From the NCBI GenBank assembly GCA_910576975.1, contig CAJTJY010000007.1, positions 1 to 64,000 on the forward strand: DNA of 64,000 bases, read 5' to 3'. The DNA is from an uncultured Lachnospiraceae bacterium. Its GTDB lineage: Bacteria > Bacillota > Clostridia > Lachnospirales > Lachnospiraceae. Of this stretch, positions 25,947 through 34,705 are shown in pieces. Position 1 is the stretch's first letter. The number at the start of each line of letters is the position of its first letter. The position numbers and the translations under genes are program-made. The notes under the pieces are model-generated. The model saw only the letters and a list, made by a program, of their open reading frames with translations, did no database searches and was not told the origin of the DNA.

Positions 25947-26281
25947 TCTTCCTCCCGGAATCCTGGAAACGCTCCCTGCTCCGTTATGAGAAGCGGACGC
26001 TTTACCAGCATCCCGTCTGTGGCAAGAAGTTGATATTTTTCTTCCAAAGTCAATTGCGGCAGACGGTCTTTCAACTTCATTTCCTTATACACTACCCCGC
26101 TGGTATTAAAAAAACGCTTAATATCCAGGCCGCTTTTTTGATGCCATGCTTTGATCTCTTCTGCGCTGGGACGATCTTCCTTAATATTGCGGTCCACAAA
26201 TGCAACCTCACGTTCCAGAAGCCATTTTTTTGCTTTCTGGCAAGTGGAACACTTGGGATATTCCACAAACAGAATCTCCAT
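25922..26281 (-). CDS. ArsC/Spx-family thioredoxin-fold protein
   Basis: 119 residues. The N-terminal redox motif CSTC (residues 11-14, YPKCSTCQKAK) and the conserved C-terminal stretch GMLVKRPLLITEQGAFPGF are those of the ArsC/Spx/YffB superfamily. The conserved Arg of this family is in VKRPLL. Without a nearby RNA-polymerase or arsenic gene context it cannot be split between a glutathione/thioredoxin-linked reductase and an Spx-like regulator. AGGAGG precedes the ATG; acyP follows in overlap. Confidence 0.85.
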   Translation of the reverse strand: MEILFVEYPKCSTCQKAKKWLLEREVAFVDRNIKEDRPSAEEIKAWHQKSGLDIKRFFNTSGVVYKEMKLKDRLPQLTLEEKYQLLATDGMLVKRPLLITEQGAFPGFREEEWESMIKR

Positions 26282-26449
26282 ATTCTTTCCTCCTGAGCTT
26301 ATAGTCTTTCAGATATTTTACCATACTCCATAGATTATTTCAATTTATTACAAAAAAAATCCCTGTTTTCTATTGCGATTTGTTAAACTTTCACAGAAAC
26401 ATTGGTAAACAATCGTATACAAACAATATTTGCTATCAAATAACAAGAT

Positions 26450-26629
26450 GGGGCTGTCGCACGAATGTATTTACCTGTTTAAAAGGTCTTGCCGCTCATG
26501 CGGCAAAGACAGAATGCACAAAAGTCTTCTTGGAAAGCTAGCTTTCCAGAGTGATTTTTGTGCATTTTGTTTGCATTGCTTTGCAATGGAAACCTTTTAA
26601 ACAGGTAAATACATTTGTGCGACAGCCCC
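26450..26629. repeat. Family-2 hairpin repeat, solo copy (180 bp)
   Basis: Terminal arms of 31 bases (GGGGCTGTCGCACGAATG... and complement) enclose a 118-bp core (26481-26598). The core starts AAAAGGTCTTGC, has side hairpins GCCGC-TCAT-GCGGC and GCATTGC-TTT-GCAATG, and a central palindrome GGAAAGCTAGCTTTCC. The core is clearly related to that of family 1, but the arms are unrelated. It fills half of the 376-base gap between the ArsC-like gene and the DUF4321 gene; the remainder shows no gene. Confidence 0.92.
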
Positions 26630-26657
26630 GCAAGTTCTCTCAGGCCTGCATCGACGC

Positions 26658-26915
26658 TTATCTCACCAGAAGCTTATAAAATAAAAATGCGATAACAATT
26701 CCAATGACGCTTGCAATATTGATCTTAATGGTAAGACCCAAAGTCAGCACCAACACTCCTAAATCTAGCACCAACGGACTGGTAAGACCAAACACCTGGC
26801 CATAATTGAGCCAGCTTAACGCCTGCATCCCGCTGCAGTAACTGCCAATCACTGTTCCTATAATAAGGCCAGTCATCATCATAAATACAATTATCCAAGA
26901 ATTTTTCACTTTCAC
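26658..26915 (-). CDS. DUF4321 small membrane protein
   Basis: 85 residues with three hydrophobic segments (~8-28, ~42-58, ~62-83) and the pattern of the DUF4321 family, which is widespread in spore-forming Clostridia and has no assigned function. Translation starts at a GTG: GGAGG lies 8 bases before the first GTG, and GAGGAG 5 bases before a second GTG two codons later. It is probably a monocistronic gene: the upstream HD-RyR gene ends 187 bases away. Confidence 0.75.
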   Translation of the reverse strand: MKVKNSWIIVFMMMTGLIIGTVIGSYCSGMQALSWLNYGQVFGLTSPLVLDLGVLVLTLGLTIKINIASVIGIVIAFLFYKLLVR

Positions 26916-27102
26916 TCCTCAATCCTCCTGCTTCATATCTATTTATATCATATGCACCCTGCAGTTTCCAGCTTCGCTGACCCCAGGACGCAAAGGGAGT
27001 TCCACTTTTCTTTGTCTTCGAGGTAATCGTGATCTCGCACACATGCCTGTCGATTCTCTTTTCTTTTGTATTTAAGCAATTGGCTATTTCTCGATAAGCT
27101 GA

Positions 27103-29139
27103 TTATTTGACATTCAGACGATAAATGCGCAATCCATCAAATAATTTTAGAAGCTTCAGCATGGCGTTCATGGGTTCCGTGTCTTTATCCTTCTCCGCCT
27201 GATCCAGCCTCTGATAATTCCTATAGGCAGCTTCTTTTGTGATCTTGCCATCTTCCATCCAGTCTTCTGGCATCATGTCTGGATGTATTCGCTCCATCTC
27301 TCTTTGGTCTATGGACTTCGGCTCTCCATGCCTCCATCCCATCTCACAATGTTCCAGCAGCCAGCGGTAATGCTCCATGGCGCCTATAGCCTTCACCTCT
27401 TGCGGTTCAAAATGCTTCAGCAGTTCATAATCCACCGGATGGTCAGTATAAAAGCAGTGGATGGCGTCCAAATATCCGGCAAATGCTTTCGCCTGATTGA
27501 TGTTAGACAACTTGTATTCCAGAGATAAATTCTTAAATGACTGCAAGAATTCTTCCATATGGTCTCTCAAAAATTGCGCCTCTTTGCCATGCTCCTTGGA
27601 AGTTCTCCATTCTTCATTACGCTCCCATCTACCATTGAGGGCAACGGCAAAATTATATAAATGAATAAAATTGCTGTTTGATAAGTAGGTTTTCTTATGT
27701 TGATTCTCCCTTTTTTGAAGCGCCGTCTTCACATGCAAAGAAATATGGGACAAGTCGACGATTTTTTCAATATCTTGCTGAAATTCATTCTCAAACGCCA
27801 TGCTGGCATACGCCTTTAATGTGGGCTTTTTCTTTTTCCAGAGGGCATATTCCTTGCTTCCTTTCTCCTGCGGCATGGACACTTCCCATTTTCTATATTC
27901 CTTCTCAAACCGCATGATTTTTTCTTTTTCCGCCTCGTCATACTGATAAACCGCCTGAATTCCATTTTCGCAGAAAGTAAGACAGCATCCCATCGGATGC
28001 AGCTCCGTCCTCGAATTCCTGCCATAAGAAATCCTGTCCCAGCATTGCAGCTCATCACAGAGCATCAGCATAAATGCAAGTGGATGCAATCGGGGCGTAA
28101 GCGGTCGATTGAGCTTTGGATCTTTATAAAAAGCGATGCTGAACTTGTAAAGGCTGTTATGGAGAATAATGGCGGTCAGCGCATCAACGGACGCCCTGGT
28201 AATCTCGCTTCCCATCTCTTCGAAAATTTTTTTGAATAGAACCGTGGCACTGAAGTATGCATGATCCATAAAGCAATTATAATATTCTGGATGTGTTGGC
28301 TTCGTTTTCAATATTTCCTCCAAGCTTTCCTTGGAAAATATGTAAATGCTTGAGAGCTTCTTTGCAATATCATAAGCAAATAATTGGTCGGTGCTTTGAA
28401 ATATGACTCCCTCGTCCTGATAAATCCTTGCCAACGCCCGTTTCACTGGCTCACTGATCGTTACATAGCGATCCAAGCCATGATAAGCAATCATCGGCAT
28501 TCTTGCCCTGTCCTGCCGATCTATTTCAAAATAGGATGCCACTTGTTCAAAGGGAAGCTCAAAAGGATAACCAATATCATGGAACAATGAGGCAAGCCCC
28601 CAATATTGCAGGTAATGATGCGCCGCCTTCCTCTGGTCCTTTAATCCGTAAAATTCTTGGTATGCCTGGCGATAATATGCATTTGTCTCATAAATCGCAA
28701 GCCCTAATGCAAAAACATAGACAGAATGTGAATAATGATCCCTGTGCTTCATAAGCAGAGAGCCAGCGTTATCTTCAAATTCTGACAGAAGCTCGATCAT
28801 GCTCTGGGTCTTGCCATATTCCCCCACGAACATCTCCAGATAACAGAAATAAACGTCAAATGCATCCTGCGCCACGCCAGAATCCATAAAACGATTCACA
28901 GCGTTTTCTAGGCATAAACGATCGACGTCCATCTGCATATTGTATGGAATCTGGTGTTCCCGCAAGCTTTTTCCATATCTTATTCCCTTTTTGCCCTCCT
29001 CTTTTTCTTTCTCATTATCAAATCTTAAATCTTCACAAGTGTCCCGCAAAAATTGAAGCGCCGCCGTTTTAAGATCCAATTCTGATCGTTCTACGTTCAG
29101 TTTGACAGGACTCTTTGTTCCTAAAGCCCTATATGACAT
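27103..29139 (-). CDS. HD-superfamily hydrolase fused to a C-terminal RyR domain
   Basis: 678 residues; not a named family that I recognise. An HD-hydrolase core spans ~130-370: HSHSVYVFALGL (first His), SLFHDIGYPFE (HD pair), IILHNSLYKF (His) and LMLCDELQCWDR (Asp) give the H...HD...H...D metal set of phosphohydrolases. The last ~85 residues match prokaryotic ryanodine-receptor (RyR) domains: EHYRW...GWRHGE, IHPDMMP, then AEKDKDTEPMNAML and LRIYRL. An all-helical stretch links them. A promoter at 29251-29279 and GGAGGG seven bases before this ATG rule out the longer open frame. Likely a nucleotide or small-molecule sensor with hydrolase output (inference). Confidence 0.7.
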   Translation of the reverse strand: MSYRALGTKSPVKLNVERSELDLKTAALQFLRDTCEDLRFDNEKEKEEGKKGIRYGKSLREHQIPYNMQMDVDRLCLENAVNRFMDSGVAQDAFDVYFCYLEMFVGEYGKTQSMIELLSEFEDNAGSLLMKHRDHYSHSVYVFALGLAIYETNAYYRQAYQEFYGLKDQRKAAHHYLQYWGLASLFHDIGYPFELPFEQVASYFEIDRQDRARMPMIAYHGLDRYVTISEPVKRALARIYQDEGVIFQSTDQLFAYDIAKKLSSIYIFSKESLEEILKTKPTHPEYYNCFMDHAYFSATVLFKKIFEEMGSEITRASVDALTAIILHNSLYKFSIAFYKDPKLNRPLTPRLHPLAFMLMLCDELQCWDRISYGRNSRTELHPMGCCLTFCENGIQAVYQYDEAEKEKIMRFEKEYRKWEVSMPQEKGSKEYALWKKKKPTLKAYASMAFENEFQQDIEKIVDLSHISLHVKTALQKRENQHKKTYLSNSNFIHLYNFAVALNGRWERNEEWRTSKEHGKEAQFLRDHMEEFLQSFKNLSLEYKLSNINQAKAFAGYLDAIHCFYTDHPVDYELLKHFEPQEVKAIGAMEHYRWLLEHCEMGWRHGEPKSIDQREMERIHPDMMPEDWMEDGKITKEAAYRNYQRLDQAEKDKDTEPMNAMLKLLKLFDGLRIYRLNVK

Positions 29140-29250
29140 CAATACTCCCTCCATTCTAAATTCGTACTCCCAGAATCCCCTTACGCTTCGATATTCCGTC
29201 AATTTTACAGCTGCTGCAAGGAACCTTTGTCGTACGATATAATGTATCAA

Positions 29251-29279
29251 ATTATATCACAGTTCCTGACTATATGCAA
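29251..29279 (-). promoter_or_regulatory. Strong promoter of the HD-RyR gene
   Basis: On the minus strand TTGCAT (29279-29274), 17 bases and a perfect TATAAT (29256-29251). Transcription would start near 29244, leaving a ~105-base leader. The family-1 repeat begins 13 bases upstream of the -35 box. Confidence 0.75.
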
Positions 29280-29291
29280 TTTCTTCCAATT

Positions 29292-29476
29292 TTTGAGTTT
29301 CCGCATTTTGCAATTCATAGCGCCAAAAGGTCTTGCTGCCTTTAGCAGCATAGACATCTTGCACAAAAAGTGCTTGAAAAGCTAGCTTTTCAGAGCGCTT
29401 TTATGTGCAAAGTGTTTTCATCACTTTGTGATGGAAACCTTTTGGCGCTATGAATTGCAAAATGCGGAAACTCAAA
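29292..29476. repeat. Family-1 hairpin repeat, complete copy B (185 bp)
   Basis: 33-base arms (TTTGAGTTTCCGCATTTTGC... and near-perfect complement) flank a 119-bp core (29325-29443). Side hairpins are GCTGC-CTTTA-GCAGC and CATCAC-TTT-GTGATG; the centre is the palindrome TGAAAAGCTAGCTTTTCA. The right end supplies the stop codon of the uracil-DNA glycosylase gene. Confidence 0.95.
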
Positions 29477-30047
29477 CTACCAATTGACCTGGCATCATTT
29501 CCGCTCGTTTTCTGGCAATCTCACAAAAATCCTTCTTTACAATTTCATACTTAGAAGGATCTCTCAGGATTGCCGAGGGATGATAGGTTGCGGTCATCAG
29601 GCAATGTTTTCGTTCTGTCCAGGCGCCATGCTCTCTGGTAATTTTAAAATCCGGCGAAATAATGCGCTGGGCAGCGACACGGCCAAGGCACACAATGATT
29701 CTGGGCCTTAAAAGAAAAGTCTCATATTTTAGGTATGGGAAACACGCCTCTTTCTCTTCCTCCTTGGGATCACGGTTCCCAGGAGGGTGACATTTCAAAA
29801 TGTTCGTTATGTAAATTTCATCCCTGGACAGTCCGCAATCTTTCAAGAGACTGTCCAATATTTCCCCGGAGCGCCCAACAAATGGAATCCCCTGCTGATC
29901 TTCCTGCGCTCCGGGCGCCTCGGCGATTAGCATAATATCAGCCTTATAATCTCCACGCCCCATCACAGGCCGTTGCCTGGACAGGCTTAATGGACAGTGC
30001 GTACAAGATGCAATATGCTGTTTTATGTCACTCCATGTATATTGCAT
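29472..30047 (-). CDS. Uracil-DNA glycosylase, iron-sulfur (family 4) type
   Basis: 191 residues; excises uracil from DNA in base-excision repair. Cys 15 and 18 (CTHCPLS), Cys 86 and Cys 102 form the 4Fe-4S site, with the catalytic motif AEAPGAQEDQQGIPFVG at ~43-58 and the HPSAIL motif near 157. The length matches the family. The final TGA lies inside the end of the repeat at 29292-29476, so insertion of the repeat reset the C-terminus (QLVV). AAAGGAG precedes the ATG. Confidence 0.93.
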   Translation of the reverse strand: MQYTWSDIKQHIASCTHCPLSLSRQRPVMGRGDYKADIMLIAEAPGAQEDQQGIPFVGRSGEILDSLLKDCGLSRDEIYITNILKCHPPGNRDPKEEEKEACFPYLKYETFLLRPRIIVCLGRVAAQRIISPDFKITREHGAWTERKHCLMTATYHPSAILRDPSKYEIVKKDFCEIARKRAEMMPGQLVV

Positions 30048-30094
30048 AATAATCTCCTTTGCAATTTATCATTTCTTTATTACATCAGATTATA

Positions 30095-31192
30095 TCATGC
30101 TTCTTGGCAATCAGCAATTTTTAAATGCATCAACAGGAAAACTCCGCAGAAAAAACAGGAAATTCCAGTTGCCGCGCCTTTGAGAAAGCTGCCTATCCAT
30201 GCGTAATCTAGCACAGTCTTTGGAATTGAAAAAAGCAATCTCACTGCTTGCTCTTTCTGTTTCAGCAACTGGGACCAAAATTCAAACTCCGACCATCTTG
30301 CTGGGATATAATCGTCTGGGATCTGCAGCCACTTTTGAAATTGCAAAAGGATCAGTGCCGCAAACAACAGCAATATGCCAAGCAAAACCATTTTTGGTCT
30401 CCAAAGCTCCTGTTTTCGGTACATTTTCCACAGCTGATACAGGAACATGCTGCTTGCTGCCACAGGCATCAGCAAGACGCAAAAACCGCAAATGCCCCGC
30501 AAAAACTCCAAATCCAAAAGATCACAAGGCAGCCCAAACTGGCTGATCCAGGCTGCCTGCTGGCCGCTGACCGATTGATTTTTCGTTCTCTTAATGGTGA
30601 CCCTGTGGAGGATCTTTTCTTCTATACCTTCTTCCTGCCCGTTTTCTGCTTTTTTCGGCATCCCATTTTGAATTTTTGAACTGCGCGCCGGAATCACGGC
30701 AATTCCATTTTTTCCTGAGATCACCTTTCTGACTGTATAACGTTGCTCCTCTAAAATAATCTCCTTTCCCTCTGCAGCAACGCTTCCAAACAACATCCAT
30801 GCCGCCTCCTCGTCAAGCAGGCATCCTTGCTGGTCATCCCAACTGGGCGTGCGGCAGTCTTCAAACAATAGTTCCAGACTGCCGCAGAAAATGATGACAT
30901 CTGCCGGAACGCTCCGGGATAAATTTTCATTGGTCAAAGACACCTCTTCTTTCTGTCCCCAAATGCAGAATTCAAGAGGCTGTTTCTTACCGTCTGCCTG
31001 TAGATCCTCTTGCAACTGTTCCAGATACTGCTCCATCAATAATGACGCTTGATTTTCACTGACAGGCTCGCTGAGAGTGCACATGAGGCGCTCTTTGCTG
31101 CGGCTCAGCTCTCCCCAAAACATTGCAGAGAGATAAAAGAACGTCACAGACAACACTGCAAAAAGCAGGCAGCTTGCATATTTTTTCTTCAT
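30095..31192 (-). CDS. MacB-like membrane protein (partial FtsX-type permease), last gene of the hybrid operon
   Basis: 365 residues. One membrane helix at the N-terminus (~7-27), an extracytoplasmic domain (~35-230), then three helices (~232-255, ~268-285, ~335-355). The segment GCLLDEEAAWMLFGSVAAEGKEIILEEQRYTVRKVI resembles the MacB periplasmic core, in which a newly bound partner is detected. The usual FtsX signature is not obvious and no ATPase gene is near. It starts one base after the adaptor gene's stop and was probably expressed as its partner. Function unknown; a transport or sensing role is inferred. Confidence 0.6.
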   Translation of the reverse strand: MKKKYASCLLFAVLSVTFFYLSAMFWGELSRSKERLMCTLSEPVSENQASLLMEQYLEQLQEDLQADGKKQPLEFCIWGQKEEVSLTNENLSRSVPADVIIFCGSLELLFEDCRTPSWDDQQGCLLDEEAAWMLFGSVAAEGKEIILEEQRYTVRKVISGKNGIAVIPARSSKIQNGMPKKAENGQEEGIEEKILHRVTIKRTKNQSVSGQQAAWISQFGLPCDLLDLEFLRGICGFCVLLMPVAASSMFLYQLWKMYRKQELWRPKMVLLGILLLFAALILLQFQKWLQIPDDYIPARWSEFEFWSQLLKQKEQAVRLLFSIPKTVLDYAWIGSFLKGAATGISCFFCGVFLLMHLKIADCQEA

Positions 31193-32698
31193 TTATTCCG
31201 CCTTTCTCCTCACTCTGCTCCCATCCCCGATCAAGCGGCTGGAACTATTGATAACCTCCTGGTCTCCTGTTAGCGTCCCCTCTGCCAGGGCAGCCTGCGA
31301 ACTGTTTTTGTCGAGAACTTCCACTTCATAGCGTTTTGCCACAAATCCAGAACCCATAACCCCCTGCTCCTCTTCTAAAATGAGCACATAAGATGCTGAC
31401 TGTTCCTCATGAAGGGCTTCGATCGGAAGTATGGCATGGTATGTCTTAGACTTCTGGATGATTTCTATCTCAGTCAACGTTCCTGCTTCCACAACTCCTT
31501 CCGGCAAATCAATCGTTACCTGAAGCATGTTTTTATCTTCCTCATGTTGCGCAACATTGGAAATGGCATAGCCTGTGATCTTTTCCTTCTTTCCAGAGAC
31601 GGAAATCGTTACCTCGCTCCCCTTGCTGACATACTTCTCATTCGCCTTATCTACAGCCGCTATGATCCGGCATCCTTGGGATGTATCGGCAAGCCGTATC
31701 GCCGTACCCTCGGAGGTAAAATCCCCGGTAGTAACTGCAATCTGCGTCACCAGCCCCCGCACAGGAGCGGTCACCTTTCCTTCTGCCTCTTTGAGTCTCA
31801 ATAGTTTTTCCAGCACAATTTGCTGCTGCTTTCTGGTAATTTCGTTCTGTTGTCTTGTGCTATCCGAAGCAGTGCTAACAGAAGCGTCCTCTAGCGCTCG
31901 CTGTGCGCTTTTAATATTCTCAGATCGGCCGGAAAGCGCATTATCATATACTGCCTTTGCCTCCGCCGCAGCCTGTTCCAACGCTTGTCTTTTTGCTTCC
32001 CATTCTGCCACAGAGCTCATCGCCTGGGTGTCTGCGCTGTCTTCTTTACTGCCGTCCTCGGTCTCTTGGCTTTCATTATTCTCTTGCTCAGGTTCTGCTT
32101 CTGGATTCTGATGATCTTTCGCCTCTTTCCTCCCCTCCGTCTCTGCGGTAACTTTATCCTGTCCTTGGTCTGCCGTGGAGTTTGGGCTAGTCTGCAAAAA
32201 CCGCTGCAATTCCTGTTCTGCCCAGTCCCAGTCTGCTTTTGCCTGCGTCACGGCGGCATTCCCCTGCGTTACAGCAGAATTATAATCCTCGATTGCCCGG
32301 TTTCTGGCATTTTCCTGGTTCTGCCGTTCCACGCTCTGAGCACTCTTTAGATCCTGGTCCTGAAGCTTAAGCTTTTCAAGCTCCTGCTGCACCGTCAATA
32401 TCTGCTCCTCTAATTCCTCCAGATCTACCAGAAATAATACCTGCCCCTCTTCCACAGACTGACCCTCTTGGACACAGATTTCTTGGACTCGCTGTCCGCT
32501 TTTTGTGTAAACCGCAATCTCTTTTCCTGCTTCCACCCTGCCGCTTGCGCTGACTTTATGATCAATCGTTCCTGTGGAGATCTTTATGGTTTCCACCTTT
32601 GCCATGGCTGCGCCGCCAAATGCCCTTGATAAAATTGTAAACACCAGCATCACTGCCAGAAAACCACCGAATATGCCGAATATTTTTTTTCTGTCCAT
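31193..32698 (-). CDS. MacA/HlyD-type periplasmic-adaptor-like subunit
   Basis: 501 residues. A membrane anchor (~7-27) is followed by a first lipoyl half (VSASGRVEAGKEIAVYTKSGQRV...VQEGQSVEEGQVLFLVD), a long coiled-coil hairpin (~95-300), the second lipoyl half (LRLKEAEGKVTAPVRGLV) and beta-barrel domains. An unusual insert of ~70 mostly acidic and polar residues (~170-240) interrupts the coiled coil. In Gram-positives such adaptors work with FtsX-like ABC exporters; here the next gene is MacB-like, but the upstream genes are sugar-type permeases. AAAGGAA precedes the ATG. Confidence 0.85.
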   Translation of the reverse strand: MDRKKIFGIFGGFLAVMLVFTILSRAFGGAAMAKVETIKISTGTIDHKVSASGRVEAGKEIAVYTKSGQRVQEICVQEGQSVEEGQVLFLVDLEELEEQILTVQQELEKLKLQDQDLKSAQSVERQNQENARNRAIEDYNSAVTQGNAAVTQAKADWDWAEQELQRFLQTSPNSTADQGQDKVTAETEGRKEAKDHQNPEAEPEQENNESQETEDGSKEDSADTQAMSSVAEWEAKRQALEQAAAEAKAVYDNALSGRSENIKSAQRALEDASVSTASDSTRQQNEITRKQQQIVLEKLLRLKEAEGKVTAPVRGLVTQIAVTTGDFTSEGTAIRLADTSQGCRIIAAVDKANEKYVSKGSEVTISVSGKKEKITGYAISNVAQHEEDKNMLQVTIDLPEGVVEAGTLTEIEIIQKSKTYHAILPIEALHEEQSASYVLILEEEQGVMGSGFVAKRYEVEVLDKNSSQAALAEGTLTGDQEVINSSSRLIGDGSRVRRKAE

Positions 32699-32723
32699 GG
32701 ATTCGTTTCCTTTCCAACTACTG

Positions 32724-33623
32724 CTATTCTTTCACTGCGCCCGCCATAATTCCCTGCTCCAAATAATCCTGCCCTCCCAAAAACACCAGCACTGCCGGAA
32801 GAAACGTGACCACCGAAGCCGCAAACGTCATGCCCGATTTACCCACATTCGTAATATCCGGCAGAAAAATCGACAGCGGATACAAGCTTTTGTCTTTTAA
32901 AAATGTCATCGGCTGCTCAATGAGACTCCAATATTCCAAAAATCCCAGCACTAGAGAGGCAATTACCCCAGAGGATCCCACTGGAAGCGCAAGATACACA
33001 AAGAGCTGCCATTCTCTGGCGCCGTCCAGCTTCGCCGATTCGATTAGACTGTCTGGTATCTCTGTAAAAAAACGGTACATGATAAATACTGGAAATGTAG
33101 AAAATGCTCCTGGCAAAATAATTCCCCACAGGCTGTCTGTCAGCTTCAGACGGTCTAACACTAGATAATCGGAAAGCATTAGCACTTGAAAGGGCATCAG
33201 CATTAAAATCATATAAATCAGGAAACATCCCTTTTTTCCTGGAAAATCATGCTTGGCAAACCCCCATGCCGCCATGGTTCCCACCACAAGCTGTCCCGCC
33301 AGGACTCCGACAGTGATTTTGGTTGAATTCCAGAACATGACAAAGAATTCCGGGGAGTCTAAAAATATTTCCACATAATGTCTCAAGGTTGGATACTGGG
33401 GCAAAAGCGGAACATCCACAAATCCCTCTTTGCCTGCGATCACCGGTCCCAAATATTTTGCCAGCTCGTCGTTTCCCATCAGAGAGCTCGCAAGCAGGAA
33501 GAATACCGGATAAAGCGTCAAGAATCCCAATATACCCAAACTCCCCCATAAGACTGCCTTTGAAATCTTTGCTCCATGTCTCATCCTTTCTTTTTCCTTT
33601 CTTCTAACACTCTTTTCCATCAT
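32724..33623 (-). CDS. Carbohydrate-type ABC transporter permease (MalG family)
   Basis: 299 residues with six membrane helices and the EAA loop that docks the ATPase (SAKLDGAREWQLFVYLALP, residues ~185-205). MalG-type permeases form the inner half of sugar importers with a MalF-type partner. The gene overlaps the preceding MalF-like gene by 20 bases; GGAG lies seven bases before the ATG. No importer ATPase is encoded nearby, so a shared ATPase such as MsiK elsewhere in the genome would be needed for import. Confidence 0.9.
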   Translation of the reverse strand: MMEKSVRRKEKERMRHGAKISKAVLWGSLGILGFLTLYPVFFLLASSLMGNDELAKYLGPVIAGKEGFVDVPLLPQYPTLRHYVEIFLDSPEFFVMFWNSTKITVGVLAGQLVVGTMAAWGFAKHDFPGKKGCFLIYMILMLMPFQVLMLSDYLVLDRLKLTDSLWGIILPGAFSTFPVFIMYRFFTEIPDSLIESAKLDGAREWQLFVYLALPVGSSGVIASLVLGFLEYWSLIEQPMTFLKDKSLYPLSIFLPDITNVGKSGMTFAASVVTFLPAVLVFLGGQDYLEQGIMAGAVKE

Positions 33624-34503
33624 TACGCCGCTCCAACGCTCTTTGAAACAGCAGGATCAATAACAGCAGCACAAGACTTTCCAGCACTGCTGCAGCCGCC
33701 ATCTTGTCAAAGGAAAAGCTGCGAAACCAGTTGTTGAATAAATGCTGCATCATATAAATGCTCTCATGGGGATAATCCCCTGCTACCAAATAAGCTTCCC
33801 GGAACACTTTAAAGGAATTAAGGAATGATAAAACTGTAATCGTATAAAAAGAAGATCTCAGGTTCGGCAGTGTGATTTTAAAGAAGCACTGCCACTCTCC
33901 AGCTCCATCCACCCTTGCCGCCTCATAGATGTTTTCAGAAATACCGCTAAGGCCAGCCATCCAAAGCACAATGTCATATCCCAGGTTTTTCCACAGATAG
34001 CTTCCCACTAAAATCCAGAATGCGCTCTCATCGTTCATCCAGTCTGTTCCGCTGGCAGAAAACCGTGACAGCCAGTGATTTACCATTCCCTGAGAATGAA
34101 AGAGCAGCCGCCACATCAAAGCCACGGAAACTGCCGGCAGCGCCATCGGAATCAGAAATGCGCTCTTAATCACTCCGCCATATTTGCTGCGGTATATAAT
34201 CACTGCGCACAGAAGCGCCGTCAGGATCAGCGCCGGAATGCAACACAATGTAAAGCGCAGCGTATTTTTTACAGCAAGAAGAAACGCCGTATTTTCCAGC
34301 ACAGTGCGGTAATTCTCCAATCCTTTACATTGGTTGTCTACCGCCCCGAAAAAAGAGCGGCGGACAACATCTGCGTAGGGCAGGAGATAAAACGCCATCA
34401 CTCCCAGAAAACTCGGAAGTATCCATAAAAATCCCTGAAAGCTTTTACGGCTTGCTGTGATTTTCGAACGCCTGGCCTTAATCAATTGGTACGTCTTCTT
34501 CAT
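33604..34503 (-). CDS. Carbohydrate-type ABC transporter permease (MalF family)
   Basis: 299 residues, six membrane helices starting near residue 28, and an intact EAA loop (EAARVDGAGEWQCFFKITLP). The second ATG is preferred (GTGGGG ahead, protein then begins MKKTYQ), although an ATG 12 bases earlier has GGAAAG in range. It pairs with the MalG-like product. The intergenic stretch before it consists of a degenerate 41-bp tandem repeat derived from the end of the binding-protein gene. Confidence 0.9.
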   Translation of the reverse strand: MKKTYQLIKARRSKITASRKSFQGFLWILPSFLGVMAFYLLPYADVVRRSFFGAVDNQCKGLENYRTVLENTAFLLAVKNTLRFTLCCIPALILTALLCAVIIYRSKYGGVIKSAFLIPMALPAVSVALMWRLLFHSQGMVNHWLSRFSASGTDWMNDESAFWILVGSYLWKNLGYDIVLWMAGLSGISENIYEAARVDGAGEWQCFFKITLPNLRSSFYTITVLSFLNSFKVFREAYLVAGDYPHESIYMMQHLFNNWFRSFSFDKMAAAAVLESLVLLLLILLFQRALERRNDGKEC

Positions 34504-34535
34504 GACCCCACCCATGTCTTTCCATATTTTCTGCG

Positions 34536-34705
34536 GTAAACATCTTGCTCTTTACTTTAAATATTAACCTTTTGTTGCAAACATCTTGCTCTTTACTTTA
34601 AATATTTACTTTCTATGATAAGCACGCTGCTCCACCAGGCATATATTTACGTTCTGCAACCAGCATGCTACTCTGCCAAGTATATATTGACCTTCTGCAT
34701 AATGG
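34536..34705. repeat. Degenerate ~41-bp tandem repeat covering the 3' end of the binding-protein gene
   Basis: Four units: AACATCTTGCTCTTTAC... occurs at 34539 and again 41 bases later at 34580 (28 bases identical), followed by two diverged units whose minus-strand reading is TGCAGAACGTAAATATATG and TGCAGAAGGTCAATATATAC. The last unit is the coding end of the solute-binding protein (residues MQKVNIYLAE and stop). The intergenic spacer thus looks like duplicated gene end. Confidence 0.7.

Noticed and set aside
26450..26629. CRISPR or tRNA-like interpretation of the cloverleaf repeat
   Set aside because: There is no spaced repeat array, and the folded core lacks tRNA consensus positions (no TTCGA loop, no CCA end); a mobile or structured repeat is the better reading.
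29140..29250. Longer N-terminus for the HD-RyR protein
   Set aside because: The consensus promoter at 29251-29279 would start the transcript near 29244, downstream of that ATG, and GGAGGG precedes the internal ATG at 29139.
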